DNA of 64,000 nucleotides from Breviolum minutum Mf 1.05b.01 (taxonomy: Eukaryota; Sar; Dinophyceae; Suessiales; Symbiodiniaceae), in contig DF239206.1 of the NCBI GenBank assembly GCA_000507305.1, positions 39,370 to 103,369 on the forward strand, in the 5' to 3' direction. The notes below the pieces were generated by a model. That model saw only the letters and a program-made list of their open reading frames with translations. It was not told the origin of the DNA and did not search any database. A program made the translations under genes and the position numbers. Shown here piece by piece: positions 23,081 through 34,599 of the stretch. Position 1 is the stretch's first letter, and each line of letters begins with the position of its first letter.

Positions 23081-26000
23081 ATGAGTCGCCATGACGAATT
23101 TCAGGCGATCTGCGAGTCTTGCCGCGAAGGCGCTCCGCTGTCAAATCTGTCAAGTTGTAAGTTGACGCTGTTCGATGCTGTCCAGCTGTAAGCTCACGTG
23201 GGTGCTGGTAGGTTGCGGAGGGAACAGACCCTGCATTCTTACAGGACAAGGGGAATGGGCATTTTTGATTTTTTCAGGATTTGTTCATGACCTTTGAGAT
23301 GGTGAAAAAGACAGAAACAACTTCCACAAAAGGTTGCAACAAAGTCAATCTGTGAGTGAAATACTCGACAAAAATTGGCATGGATTGACCATCTCGACAA
23401 AAATTGACATTTGCAGTCATGTACATCATCTCCAATAACCTCCAACCATCCCCATCTCCATTGAGAAGTGATGCGCTCGTCTTCCAACCGTAAAGTCTCA
23501 CAGGAGTTGGCTGAGTGGACCGCTGTTGCTTCGATGACAGAGAAGTGAATGCGCTGCGGGTCGCTGCGTGGGTGGGTTAGGACCGGTGGCACATGGAGAA
23601 AGGCTTGACACCAGCCACCAGCATAAACAGTGAGATAGCTATCGGTCCTGAGATCAGGCTTTGGTGCCGCAGATGTGTCATTGGTCTGTCACAGCAGCAA
23701 AATTGGCAGAGTGCCCTGCTTCCAGCTGCAGTGCAACACACTGGCAGCTTGGGGGGGACCAGCGGTATACAGCACATTGACCATGGTCAAAACCCTGGTA
23801 GAAGACAGTGAAAACTCATGAGCACTCATGAAAATTCATTAGAACTTAGAGTCATTGAGGATGGGAACAGTTTAAAATACAAATACTGTCCAATGCTGTA
23901 AACTCTCGCGTTCTACTTGCGATGAGTTGGATGATCATTGTTGTTGAGCACAGATAAATCATGCGCAGTAACAATCCTCAGAGTCACCTGATCCTTTGAC
24001 ATTACACGTTTTATATTGAATGTGTTGCTGAACAGTTGCCATTTTTGGCAGCACTATACTGCTCAAAATTGTCAATACCCACCCCACCACATTCTGTTTT
24101 ATCATCCTGTTCTCTTTTTCCCGTACTCATCTCTACTCTCCAGACTGTTGCACTGTGTCTACTTCCATGTTATCTTCCTTACCCGTATCGCAGATTTGCC
24201 AACCACCACAATCAAGCATTTTTGTTTAAAACGATCAATTACAGCCACTTTCTCAACACCTTACGCGGGGGTCGAACAGGGTCAACCGACCATCGGTTGC
24301 AAGTTCTGTTGCCAGCGGATGTACAAACACATCGTTGTGGGAACAGGACTTGTGTGGCACGAGCCCACAGAGCTTCCTTTCGGAGAGGTTGTCTTTGCCA
24401 AGAAATGTCCAATTTTTTTCTGGCGGGATTGGCATCATGAAACATGGGAATCCCAAATCAGATGTGTGGAAACAGAAGGCCACCTTATCAGTTTCGTGTG
24501 GAACAACGCCTTGATGTTTTGCTTGTTGTGGTGTGAATGCACATTGATGAATCCTTATGCATCCTTCTGATGATCTACATACCTCGCCTTTACCCGTAGT
24601 AAAACATCCATTTTTCGATATTCTCACCAAATTCAAACAGCCCTGCAAAGTGTCCCAATAGACTTGGTACTCTTCCAGCCTTCCGCACGTATGCTATGCA
24701 GTAGATATATATATATGTGGCCAGACACAAATCGTGGTTTTGAAAAACTCAATTTGCTACATAGATGTACCTACCGTACCACTGCTTCCCAGTGGCAGGA
24801 CCCGATCTTGAAGTGGACACCCTTTGGCCCAAGATTTGCTTCAACCATGGAACATGTATTTTATAATCATTTTTATTGTTCTGATATATGTTGTATATAA
24901 ATATATATAAATACGTCGTATACTTACAACTTTGGACTTTGCACACGCTTTTTGTGACACTGCTTCCTCCAAACCGAAGGGAAGCACCACCAATTTATGT
25001 GAGCGAATTGCCCAGTCAAAACAAAAGGGCTTGCATGATGAAAGTCGCGGTTTGACGTTTGACCCATCTTAAAGATGGTCCAGACAACTTCCAGTCTCCG
25101 GATTGGTGCGTACCTGAACACCAAGTTTTGTTGATACTTGGAAAATGATTGGAGTTTTGTGTGTCATGTAATAGACGTTCAATCTTTCAACTTCACAAGC
25201 GCCACAGATCTGAAAAACGCACCAGGCCCGAGACAAATGCAACAAAAAAATCCTGGCCAAGCGATGGCCGTTGTGGCAAAGCGAGAAAATTATGATGGGG
25301 CCGACGGTTGAATAGTCGTCAACTACATTTTTTTGAATCTTCTATCTTGCAATCTACATCAGATTTCTCAAGGTACTGTATACGTGATTGAGAGATGACA
25401 CTCTCGAGTAGCTCCAGAGTTTGTGTTTTTGCCGACATGCGCCCAATGTATCAGGTGGTCAAACAGCTATGTGGACACCAGTGCCTCCGAAAATTATCGA
25501 TGTGATCGTGAAATCTTGTGCCCTTGCAGGAGGTTTGATCACACGGAAGGGGTGAATCTTTGTGGATGATTATGGAGAATGTATCCATCGTATTCATTTG
25601 TATTCTAGGATGTTCATCTTCACATTATCTAATGACGTTCACACTAAGGCTTCACTTACAGAAACACCCGGGCGACAATAATCAATTGATATCTTCCAGT
25701 GGTATCAGCAAAGGTACATGCTGGAGATGCTCTCGCGGCCATATCCACGGCGGCAAGTGCTGGTGACTGCAGATGCCAAACTGGCTGAGTCAGAAGCTGA
25801 GCGAAGAGCAACACTTCGTGGCCAGAAATTACTAAGTGAAACTCCTTGAATCCTTGCAGACAGAGAGTATGCTGGGGGCATGCCGCATCTCACAAATTCC
25901 ATTTCACTTTTAAGGAACTTCATTCACAAGTGTTGAGAATCTGTTCAACATGAACCATGTGGAAATTCCAGCATCCGGTAGCTTCGATCCTGAGGCAAGC

Positions 26001-26376
26001 AGAGATGTTTTGCCTCATCCGAGGGCCTGAGTGGTTGGACCAGGTGCTACCAGAGATTTTCGCGCAAGCTGCAGCAAGGGAGATGAATGGGGTGGTAGAG
26101 GAGGCACAAGGAAACTACCAATGTTACTAATATATGTTACTCATGATAAATTAGGTTTCCAACTCCAGATTTCCAAAGAAGCTTCGATGAGATTCGAGCA
26201 GTCTCGGTAGTGTCTCAACCTTTTGGACTTGGCATCGGTCAGGAGCTACAGACTCTTGGTGAAGAGGGTATTGCGGCACGAAAGGCGTGGTTTGGACAGA
26301 GCAACATCAGCAATGGACGAAACTGCTACCGACCCAAGCAACAGCAGTTGAGAAGTTGTAGCAAGTTGTAACTGTG
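23081..26376 (+). CDS. candidate multi-exon gene, unidentified
   Basis: The ATG at 23081 opens MSRHDEFQAICESCREGAPL. Later candidate exons: 23278-23332 (DLFMTFEMVKKTETTSTK), about 23418-23490 (MYIISNNLQPSPSPLRSDAL), about 23503-23546 (ELAEWTAVASMTEK), about 23662-23808 (SLVCHSSKIGRVPCFQLQCN), about 24318-24409 (MYKHIVVGTGLVWHEPTELP), about 25696-25830 (VLVTADAKLAESEAERRATL), about 25972-26100 (HPVASILRQAEMFCLIRGPE then WLDQVLPEIFAQAAAREMNG), and a last one from about 26170 (FQRSFDEIRAVSVVSQPFGL) reaching a stop near 26370. Several are clearly protein-like, but not every junction fits in phase, so this could be more than one gene. No family is recognised. Confidence 0.4.
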
Positions 26377-26379
26377 GCC

Positions 26380-27580
26380 GTTTTGTGACAAGGCTCTACT
26401 GGGCATGGAAACAAGGGAACGTCCTGGGCACGTCCTGCAGGGCTTGCCCTTGGTGGGAGTGCCTGGATGGAGTGTGGCTGTCAGGTCAGAAGTTTCAAGG
26501 CAAATAGATCAAATAGGTCCATGGTAGGGTGAACCATGTGAAGCAAGGTTTTAATAATAAGATATCAAGTGGGCTAGAATAATGCATGATTTCCAAAAAA
26601 GCTTTGGCTTATATAGAAGAGACGCATCTTTCGTTGTTGTTTACAACCCATTGCGATCGCCTAACCTTAGCGAAGAACTCTGTAATGGAAAAAAGTCCTT
26701 GCTGCGCAACTTCAAGATTTTGGCCACATATTCGATCTTTCAGTTGCAAAGTCAAATAACATCTAGTAGCCCGATGTAACTAGTAACCACTACATATTAG
26801 TATACGTACAAGTTTGCTGAAGCTTGACGATGCTAAATGCAAATAAATGCAAGAAGCGTCGACTTTAGATTAGAGTTTGAGTTGTTCCTGGTGTTCCGTG
26901 ATGTTCCCGGTGTGCCGAGTCTATCAAGAAAGCCTTTGCTGCCCGGTGAGCGGAAAGCCCGGTGACGGGCGAGTGTCACAGTGCAAAGCAAGGTGTTCGT
27001 TGGAGAAAGGGTGCGTTGCGCCTGGTGTTTTGCAGCTCAGTGCAGTGCCAATTTTTGTATATTCTTACGTCGTCTCGCAAAGCCGGTCCGCAGAAAGATA
27101 ACACAAGGCATCTATAAATTAGACAAGGACACAAAGGCGCTTTCACACGTTGCATGCATGAAGTCAGCGTTTGGTTGTAAACCTAAACCTGACTTCATTT
27201 GCTTAAAACGCTGCGCCAGTTTTGTCGGTAAGGCTTGCTATGTGCATAGCCTCGCGTTGTCAGCATCACACAATTGTTTTTATCAAAATTCTTCGTAAGA
27301 GGATGTGGATTAGACAAGCTTGTTGTGTTTGCACGCATGGGTCAACAGACGCTTTGTTTGGCAAAACCAAGGCTGGCCACCACGGAAGCATAGGACTCGT
27401 AGAAGCACTATGTAAGCTTCGCCTCGAACTGGTTGCAAAACATGCCTCACAGCCAAACCGTAACCGCTGGCGACCCCACACGCAGAAAGTACGTAGCACG
27501 TTACATTTCCGTTAGAAATCCAGGCTGCCAAGTGAAAGGTTCGTGAGCAGGGAGACACAACACTTACCGCCTACAATAGG
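26380..27580. other. no convincing gene
   Basis: Several overlapping open frames on both strands (for example around 26877-27101 and 27222-27515), rich in Cys and Arg, without splice structure or recognisable domains. I see no gene here. Confidence 0.5.
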
Positions 27581-27699
27581 GTTGATGGTTCAGAAATCCT
27601 GCACCAGTTGATATGGTAAGTATCATCAAATATCCCCATTATTTACAGGGTTTCTGTCACATCCCAAGTGGTTGGCCTTGGGATTTCTGAACCATCAAC
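27581..27699 (+). mobile_element. 119-bp TIR element, best-preserved of three copies
   Basis: The left end GTTGATGGTTCAGAAATCC (27581-27599) and right end GGATTTCTGAACCATCAAC (27681-27699) are perfect 19-bp inverted repeats. Between them lie a consensus donor GGTAAGTATC (GT at 27616) and a strong acceptor TTATTTACAG (ending 27648), only 33 nt apart. Related copies lie at 6205-6302 and 12339-12468. A target-site duplication is not obvious. Confidence 0.8.
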
Positions 27700-28329
27700 A
27701 GTATGGTTGCTGATATCCGAAGCCCCATTGGTTGGCTTGCAGGAGTGCCTTTATGTTTCACTGCAAAAAGGTCGTTCAAGCTGGTCATCCAAATCAATCA
27801 ACGTATTTTCCGATTTTGAACATATATGACATCATGGTATTATGATCATAATTTGATATAGTCTAATTGCTACATTTCTTCAAAATGATTGGTTTGATGA
27901 AACAACAAAAGTGCGAAAATTGATTTCTTGACTGCTGCGTGGTTTGGTTGAACGTTGCGCATCCATGTCCGGGTTCACATGCATCAAGTCCGGAATCCGC
28001 CCGAATCCGCCCTCGTCTCCGTTTGGTACCCCCACAACGGTGTTTTGCAGTGGAATTTGGCTAAGATATTGGAAGTATCGATCTATATTGATCTAAATGA
28101 TCTTGCTTCCGTGGCCAATACTTTTGCCATTCGATCGCTGGGTTGTTCCGTAATTGGCTTTGAATCCGGATGTTGGGCAGCAAAGCGATCCACTCGAACG
28201 ATCGAAGAATATCAGGTTACAAGGGCGAGGAGGTGGCAGAAGTTTCCAGGAGGAAAGTACCTATCAGTTACAATTTTTAAATGAAAGAAAGGATGGAAAG
28301 GATCTGCCTAAAGAAACTTGTTCTGTCCA

Positions 28330-28386
28330 CCACCACAAGCACCAGCACCAGCACCAGCACCAGCACCAACACCAACACCAACACCT
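28330..28386 (+). repeat. (CACCAG/CACCAA)n hexamer repeat
   Basis: Roughly eight units of CACCAG grading into CACCAA. Open in all frames because of its unit. No gene inferred. Confidence 0.85.
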
Positions 28387-28607
28387 ACTGGCCAAAATGG
28401 AACTTCGAGATCTGAAAACCAACGTCCTTCGCCGACGGTGTATGGTCCTCCCGCTGGACTGCGTTGACAGACATGGTGTGAATCATGTGACAACGTGTCT
28501 TATGTTACCTAATAACCTGGATTTTCGTTTTTTGAGGTAGCTTGGGGCCCCATGTTATCCAACATGCATCGAAGAACCCCAAGAATGGTTTCCGGAGTTT
28601 CAGTTCG

Positions 28608-28817
28608 CTAGGGCCAACTTGCAATACGTGCAATGCCCTGTAAGATCCACGGCCCCCATGCCCAAAACTCCGCCGCTGTCGCATGCCGCTGCAAAACGTC
28701 GTTCCATATCGTTCTGACGAATTTCTCGCTAAGTCCGAGCAGCTTAGCAATCTGAAAAATGCAACGAAGGGAACAATCGACATCTCCATGCGTGTGGTGC
28801 CCTAAGAAGGATGTCAA
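28608..28817 (-). CDS. weak candidate ORF, possible helix-turn-helix fragment
   Basis: A minus-strand frame of 69 codons contains FQIAKLLGLSEKFVRTIWND, which has the spacing of a helix-turn-helix as found in some transposases. There are no flanking transposase motifs, no terminal repeats and no start context. It could be a transposon relic or chance. Confidence 0.2.
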   Translation of the reverse strand: MTSFLGHHTHGDVDCSLRCIFQIAKLLGLSEKFVRTIWNDVLQRHATAAEFWAWGPWILQGIARIASWP

Positions 28818-28819
28818 TA

Positions 28820-31800
28820 AAGCAAGCTGCAGGCAAAAAGGTTGCGCATCTACAGTAGTATTCGGGTGGAATAGTGACCAATTATTTGATCAAAACCCTT
28901 GAAAAGCCAAGCCGGAACACCAAAAAGCGAATCCAAAATTATTACCTTGTAAAGCGAAGCTGGAACACGAAGAGGGAAGCCTCTAGCGCTATTCCATTTT
29001 CGTGTGCTTTTATTTTGCCGATCGCCCAAATCGAAGTCGCATGCACGCAGTTGATATGGTGAACAGTTGGTGAACGCAGCAAATGATGACTGTCCTTTGC
29101 AGCAACAGTATTTCTTGCCGCGTACCAAAACTCTCTAGACAAATCCATGTCCTATTGAAGTTCCGATAATTCAAAGAACAGGCGTGCACTGTATTGCAAT
29201 GTGTCCACTGCACATTTGGAACTTGTTTGCGTCAATATGTTTATTCTCTTATCAAAATGGTGGGTTACAGTATGTTACAGTATGTCACAGTCTATCTTAC
29301 AAGTTATGCCACAGAAGGAAGCTTGTAAGGCAGGTATAAAAATTGCACTTGATGAATAGAGTTAACGTAGCAGTGGCGCAAGTCGGTAAATGTCTTGTGT
29401 TGTTTTGAATGTTTAGTTTTGTAAGTTTTGAATTGTCCATAATTTTCTTAAGTTATGTCAAGACTTTACGTTGAAGTTACGAACTTACAAGTGTAGTTTT
29501 GGGATGTTTTGGGTGGAAAATGGTTGAAATTTACTGGACTTGGCGGGAAAACATCAAACCACCAACGCTTTTCGACGTCTTGTTCCCGTCATCGCGATTT
29601 ATATAATGGTAACGACATGTTGTGTGAGTTTCTTCTGAAAGGGATTTAGGATCGCTGTGATTCGGCTTGCTAGGGAGCGAAGCAGTATGGTAGCCAGATG
29701 TGGCCAGCGTTTAAAACGAAGCGGACAATACGACCAAAAAAACAAATTGTCCGCGATTTGCTCGTTTTCCTGCCATGATGCTGAATTGAATGCCCGCGAA
29801 TGTTCGATATTCACGCTTCTCTGCGAGGTATGAGCGCATGCCTGTAAATGGTCCGCGCCGTGGGGCCGCTGACACCCACAGTTTATTTGTCTCCGCACTT
29901 TGTGTATCCAAGTGTTTGCAGCCCCTGCCACATGGCTACGTCGTGGTTCTGATGCGTCCAAAACGAAAATGAGGTACCAAAAACCTAGTCTTAAGTTATC
30001 GAAGTTATAGCTCGCTAACAGAGAGAGGTTGTCTTCCAACTGGGAGGCCAATCCGATTTCACCTTTGCGAAGAAAACTATCTATCTGCTGATTTTTTTTG
30101 CCCGTGTTCCGTAGTATGACTTGCGAACAAAACTATCTTATACTCGAGTCGCTGGATATTCGTGCATCCGCCATGCGGTTAACAGACGGTGCCACGCTTT
30201 ATTTGTTGAGCATTTTGCGATGTTCCCGGTAATTCCACTTGCGATAGTAAGGCACAATGCTATGATCAGCGCTTCTTGCACATGCGGCATTCACAGCCAG
30301 CTGCAAAGCCTTCATTGTACTAGCATCCACCCATGAGTCACCAACACATCACCCCGGCGTCAAGGGAGCAATGACTTTGATTCAGCCCAAATGAACACCG
30401 TCCTTTTTCGAGATTCATTGCAACAATCCAAAACAGACAAGACGAAAAGACTCTACAAGGTGAGGAAAAAAACTCCTTGTCAGGAGCACTATGACCATAG
30501 GCTAATATGACAGCACATGAACATCCAAGGAGCGACGCAGATGAACAAAAATTGCGATAGCCTCATGGTTACCAGGTTGTAGTAGTTGGTACCGGTGCAT
30601 TGTGCCGAAACTCCGTTCTTCCATTCCCTGCAGCAGGGGTTTTGCCTAATCAGAAACCGGTCGCGTCCACTTCTAAACCGGCGAAAGATGAGCCATCATC
30701 ACGATATTTTCGGCAAAAAGTGGCAGGTGCAGTATTTGGGGAGACGGCCTATTTTGACACGTGGCCTCAACTGTAGACGCGGCCTGTGGTGCTCGAAGGG
30801 TGCGGTCATGGAACTGTTGTTTGTACATTGGTGTATTGTGTGTTTTCTGTGGTTTCTGTGCCGCGGGCACGTTTTGTCTGCGCGTGCTATGCTTGGACTA
30901 TTTTGTGCTTGGTGGCATGCTGGGGTGTGCTGCCAAGGCGCGTTCATGGCGCAAACCATCCGGTGATCAAGATCGCGTGCGGCGTCCTTGTAACAGCCGT
31001 GTCAAAGCTAAGCTGTTGAAGGGCAGTGCTGGCGGACGGCCTCTTCCCCCTACCAGCCGCCAGCCGAATGGCATGAATGGCCGCCCGGACCCAACGAGCA
31101 GTGGCTTGGACTTGGCCTTGTCTCCCTGCACATCCGACCCCCGGTATATAAATGGCACCGGCCGAGAAGCTACCCAGTGAAACATCTCAAACCAGGCCAC
31201 CTGCGGAGAAAAAGGCGTGAGGAAAAGAAGAAAACACGTTTTCCTTGGTATTACGAACCTCGTGTTTGTCCGTAAGAGCATTGTGCCCTCGACGTAACGC
31301 TAAGGAAATCACGTCCTGCAATAACGTGCGGGCTTCGATAACAACCTGAGCATGTGGAACGTCATGCAACAACCCACTGCTTTTCACTGAGCAAGTGGAC
31401 TTATGGAAGACGAAAATTTGAGCTCGGTTTTTCCATCACAAGAACTCGAGTGTCCTGATTTTGTTTTGACATTTTGGCTTTGTTCCTCCATCTTTGAATG
31501 TTGTACCGGAGGAAATGAGCAAATGGCTCAAAAGTTCAAACAGAATCGTTTATGTGAATTGAATGGATATTTTATTTATGTAATGTTGTTGGTAGTTTGC
31601 AGCGGTGCTGGAAAACGATACGTTTGAAACATGCTGCAGCAAAGTGGGTAGTTGCAAAGCGTGGTAAAATGATAAAACATAAAACAAACGATAACGTTTA
31701 GTTTTGGTGCTCCATGACCATCAGTGTGCACCTGCGGTGTCGTTTACATGGCTGTATGTGGCACCACATCAGTCCCAACACCAGCAGCGCCACCAGCACC

Positions 31801-32440
31801 AGTAGCAGATATGCACTGACAGCTGCACCATTATATAGACCCCGCGCCAAAAAAAAAAAACCTCCAAATGCCATTGCCACAAGCATGGTCAAAAACACCC
31901 GCAAAAGCAGCAACAACAGCAAAGTGAGTCTTGGACATACAAACCAAAATGATAAGATAACGATAGCAAAACCGGCAAAGTTGTGGTTAGTCAGCCCCCA
32001 GGTGCGGACTTTCATTTAAGTTTCACTTTCACTTTCGCTCGTCAAAGTCAGAAACTATAGTCCTGTAAAGGATTTTTTTCTTTCTTTTGCCCGTTCGCTT
32101 ATTTCACAATACGTTACAAATGCTGACTGCAGCTAACCATTGGTCACCGCTTTGGGTTGCCGTCAACCAATTTCGTTCACCAAAATGTTTTGCACGAAAA
32201 CGAAAAGACCGCCTGATCCTATTTTTTGTTGTCGGCCTCTGTTTCTGGATGGTGCGGCTGGAATTTTGTCCCCAATCATCCAGAGGCTTCTAAACAATGG
32301 CTGTAGCAACCCTAGAGAACCGATTTGAAGCAATGTTGCCAAACGGTATTGCTTTACAAAACCATGATTGCTCCACGACGGCTATGGGTGTAAAACACCA
32401 ATCAAGTTTACCGGGTCATACCTCTCAGTCAGCCCGATAC
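28820..32440. other. gene-poor stretch
   Basis: Many medium open frames on both strands but no splice-flanked, protein-like exon. A TATAAA-like GGTATATAAATGG lies near 31142. A hydrophobic minus-strand frame at 31698-32015 is Leu/Val-rich because of CAGCAC repeats and an A-run. I treat it as chance. Confidence 0.45.
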
Positions 32441-32445
32441 ATGCA

Positions 32446-32640
32446 TTAAACTTGCCTCCAGGCACACGGGGCCCGCCCTTCTCGCACGCATGTTCGCAAC
32501 GACAAATCCAGCAATCCATACAGTTCCAACATTGTTTCATCAGGCATCCATGTTGTCGGAAAATAACATGCCAAAACCATACATTTTTTGTTCATAAACG
32601 CAAATTTCAGTGAACACAACCGAACACGGAAAACATGAAA
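32446..32640 (-). pseudogene. LINE-B fragment: endonuclease domain, second part
   Basis: The minus strand reads RLCSLKFAFMNKKCMVLACY, FPTTWMPDETMLELYGLLDL, then CVREGRAP. This resembles the middle of the apurinic-type endonuclease domain of LINE retrotransposons that I know as abundant in Symbiodiniaceae genomes (assignment from memory of the family). It ends before any reverse transcriptase. Its first part lies at 33329-33592 on the same strand, separated by an inserted element. Confidence 0.6.
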
Positions 32641-33370
32641 TGTTACTTCACCCACTTGACAGCAGAATTGTCGAGAAATTACGAGCCAGAGGAGGCTCCC
32701 TTGAAAGGGCAGCGGCACGCATCTGCAGAGAAGGGGGAGCCAGAGTCACCACAAACACCCGACTCGCAGACCTAACATACAGAACTTGTCCAGGGTCGAT
32801 GACCGCCGCATAGAAGTCATAGCCAATGGGTTGCCCATGTGGCGCGGAAGCCAACTTGCAGTTGTGGTATCACCACTCACCCATTCAGGGGAGCCAAGGT
32901 CACGAGGAGGGACCTACGCAGGAGCAGCCTTGCAGGATGCCCGGAGGAACAAAGAAAGAACCTATCCAGAACTGCTGCAAAACAGAAGATGCGGCTTGGT
33001 CGTCCTTGGCGTCGAAGTAGGAGGCTGGTGGAGCAATGAAGCATCCAACTTCATCCGCATGCTTGCCAACGCCAGAGCCCGCTCCAGCCCCCCTCCACTC
33101 CAAGCAGCCACCCGTGCGGCTCTGATGTCCAGGTGGTCCGCTCTCCTCACCCACGCCGCAGCGACGTCCTTCGCTGCCAGCCTGTTGTTTGAAGACCTCT
33201 CTCCCCACCACAATTTGGACGGAGATCTTCCAGCCCTCGGCCACCTCCTTGCCCACGCCAGCCCTGCCGTGCCAGCCAGTCGCCTGCCAGCCCGGTAGTG
33301 GAAGGTCTGGACTTATACTTTCCTTACCTCAAGCACATCTCAAAACTGGCCAGTATAAAAACAGTTTGTG
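32640..33370 (+). pseudogene. LINE-A fragment: 5'-truncated C-terminal end, inserted antisense in LINE-B
   Basis: Two plus-strand frames cover it: 32640-32770 (ARICREGGARVTTNTRLADL) and 32786-33298 (DDRRIEVIANGLPMWRGSQL, VSPLTHSGEP, RRNKERTYPELL, GLVVLGVEVGGWWSNEASNF, then a stop). The pattern resembles the C-terminus that follows the reverse transcriptase in dinoflagellate LINE ORF2. A frameshift near 32775 and a missing stretch before VSPLTH show it is dead. The tail after the stop, to about 33370, would be its 3' UTR. It lies between the two halves of LINE-B. Confidence 0.65.
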
Positions 33371-33592
33371 CTTGGAAACTACCCGGTTAAAACAGCTTTG
33401 TACCAGTGGACCTGCATGCGGCCAAAAAGGTGCGGAGACAAAAAGAAAACACCGCCATTCCCAGCGCCACGTGGCAAAAACATCCAAAAACAATGTATTC
33501 CCGCCTGGTGTGATTACAGTTTCCTCGACTTCATGCCGCCACGTTTCCGAAAGAATAACTAAATCAAATTTAGGCCTGTTGGCTTTCAACAA
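33329..33592 (-). pseudogene. LINE-B fragment: start of endonuclease domain
   Basis: The minus strand reads KANRPKFDLVILSETWRHEV then EETVITPGGNTLFL, resembling the ...VILSETWR... opening of LINE endonuclease domains. A frame change follows (VALGMAVFSFCLRTF in the next frame). The coding sense resumes near 32640 after LINE-A. Confidence 0.6.
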
Positions 33593-34124
33593 TAAAATCC
33601 ATGAACCGCCCTGTGTTACGACTGCTCTGCAAATTTTACGCCACCAAATGCATGCAAATAAATTTGGCGCAGTGATTTACATCATGCGTCGACAAAGGGC
33701 CTGGCTCGGGACCATGTCGACTGTTTGCAATTACTTTTATTGCGTGAAGGCCATCCCGACTTTGAATCTTGGATGAAGGTATCCATAGCTTCGCGGATTC
33801 CGTCAACCACCGCACTTGCATCCAACCAATCCAAGCCAAGATTCATACCGACAAAGGCCACAGGCACTCGTGTCCTCCAAATTTTCTTTCGACCTGGGGA
33901 AGGGGCAGGTATTTTCATACCCAATGGTCTCAATGACCTATTTCTACATTCGTTTCTACCATTAGTTTCGAAGACCACATTTACCGAAATTCGAGGTTTT
34001 AAGAATCCTGTCGCTGCGAGACGGCTCCAACACTTTCAGATGAAGAAAACGAACGAGAAACCCAACCCATATCCTAGTCTGGGAGAAAAAGGTGCGCTGC
34101 TTGCCTGCTTATGATTAGGCTTAC

Positions 34125-34533
34125 CTATAAAACAACCCGTAAGAACACTTGATGTGATTGTTGATATTTTAAATTTCCTTCCTCCACCTCCTGTTGTAAC
34201 AACTCTTGAGCCGATTTTTCTTCGGCCAAATCATGTTGGAGATCATCCATTTTCGTGATAAGTTTTGCCTCCATGTCTGTAACGCCTCTGTTGATCTCTT
34301 CCCGCATTATGGTTCGTAAAGCACTCACTGGTGGCTGCGCTAAACTATCTAAACTCCACCTTGTTGGTCGTAATTGCGTCGCTCATCGTCATCTCTGTAA
34401 TCAGGGTCTTTGGAACCAGCTCCGCGCACGACTGTTTTGCACGAGTTTCTGCTTCCCGATCTGGTGTTCCACTTGGTGCCGCTCGTTTTGTCGAAGGAAC
34501 CATTTCAAGATCAGGCAAGTCCGTGAATTTCAC
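34125..34533 (-). pseudogene. probable ORF1 remnant of LINE-B
   Basis: Two minus-strand frames run end to end: 34533-34345 (LPDLEMVPSTKRAAPSGTPD then TLITEMTMSDAITTNKVEF) and 34328-34125 (REEINRGVTDMEAKLITKMD then DLQHDLAEEKSAQELLQQEV). The second is a clear coiled coil, as expected of a LINE ORF1 nucleic-acid-binding protein. The position, upstream of the endonuclease on the same strand, fits. The frame break between the parts shows decay. Confidence 0.45.
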
Positions 34534-34599
34534 GTAGGCCTTCTCGAGTCAGCACTTAGATCTTCCCATTTCGCTCCATGTGTTTGAGCTTCCGCAATT

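Noticed and set aside
30586-31180. Overlapping 126- and 139-codon plus frames
   Set aside because: Three overlapping frames are open at once, with Cys/Arg-rich composition and no motif.
31698-32015. Hydrophobic minus-strand frame resembling a membrane protein
   Set aside because: Leu/Val richness comes from CAGCAC repeats and a poly-A run. No conserved motif, and it lies in a transposon-rich desert.
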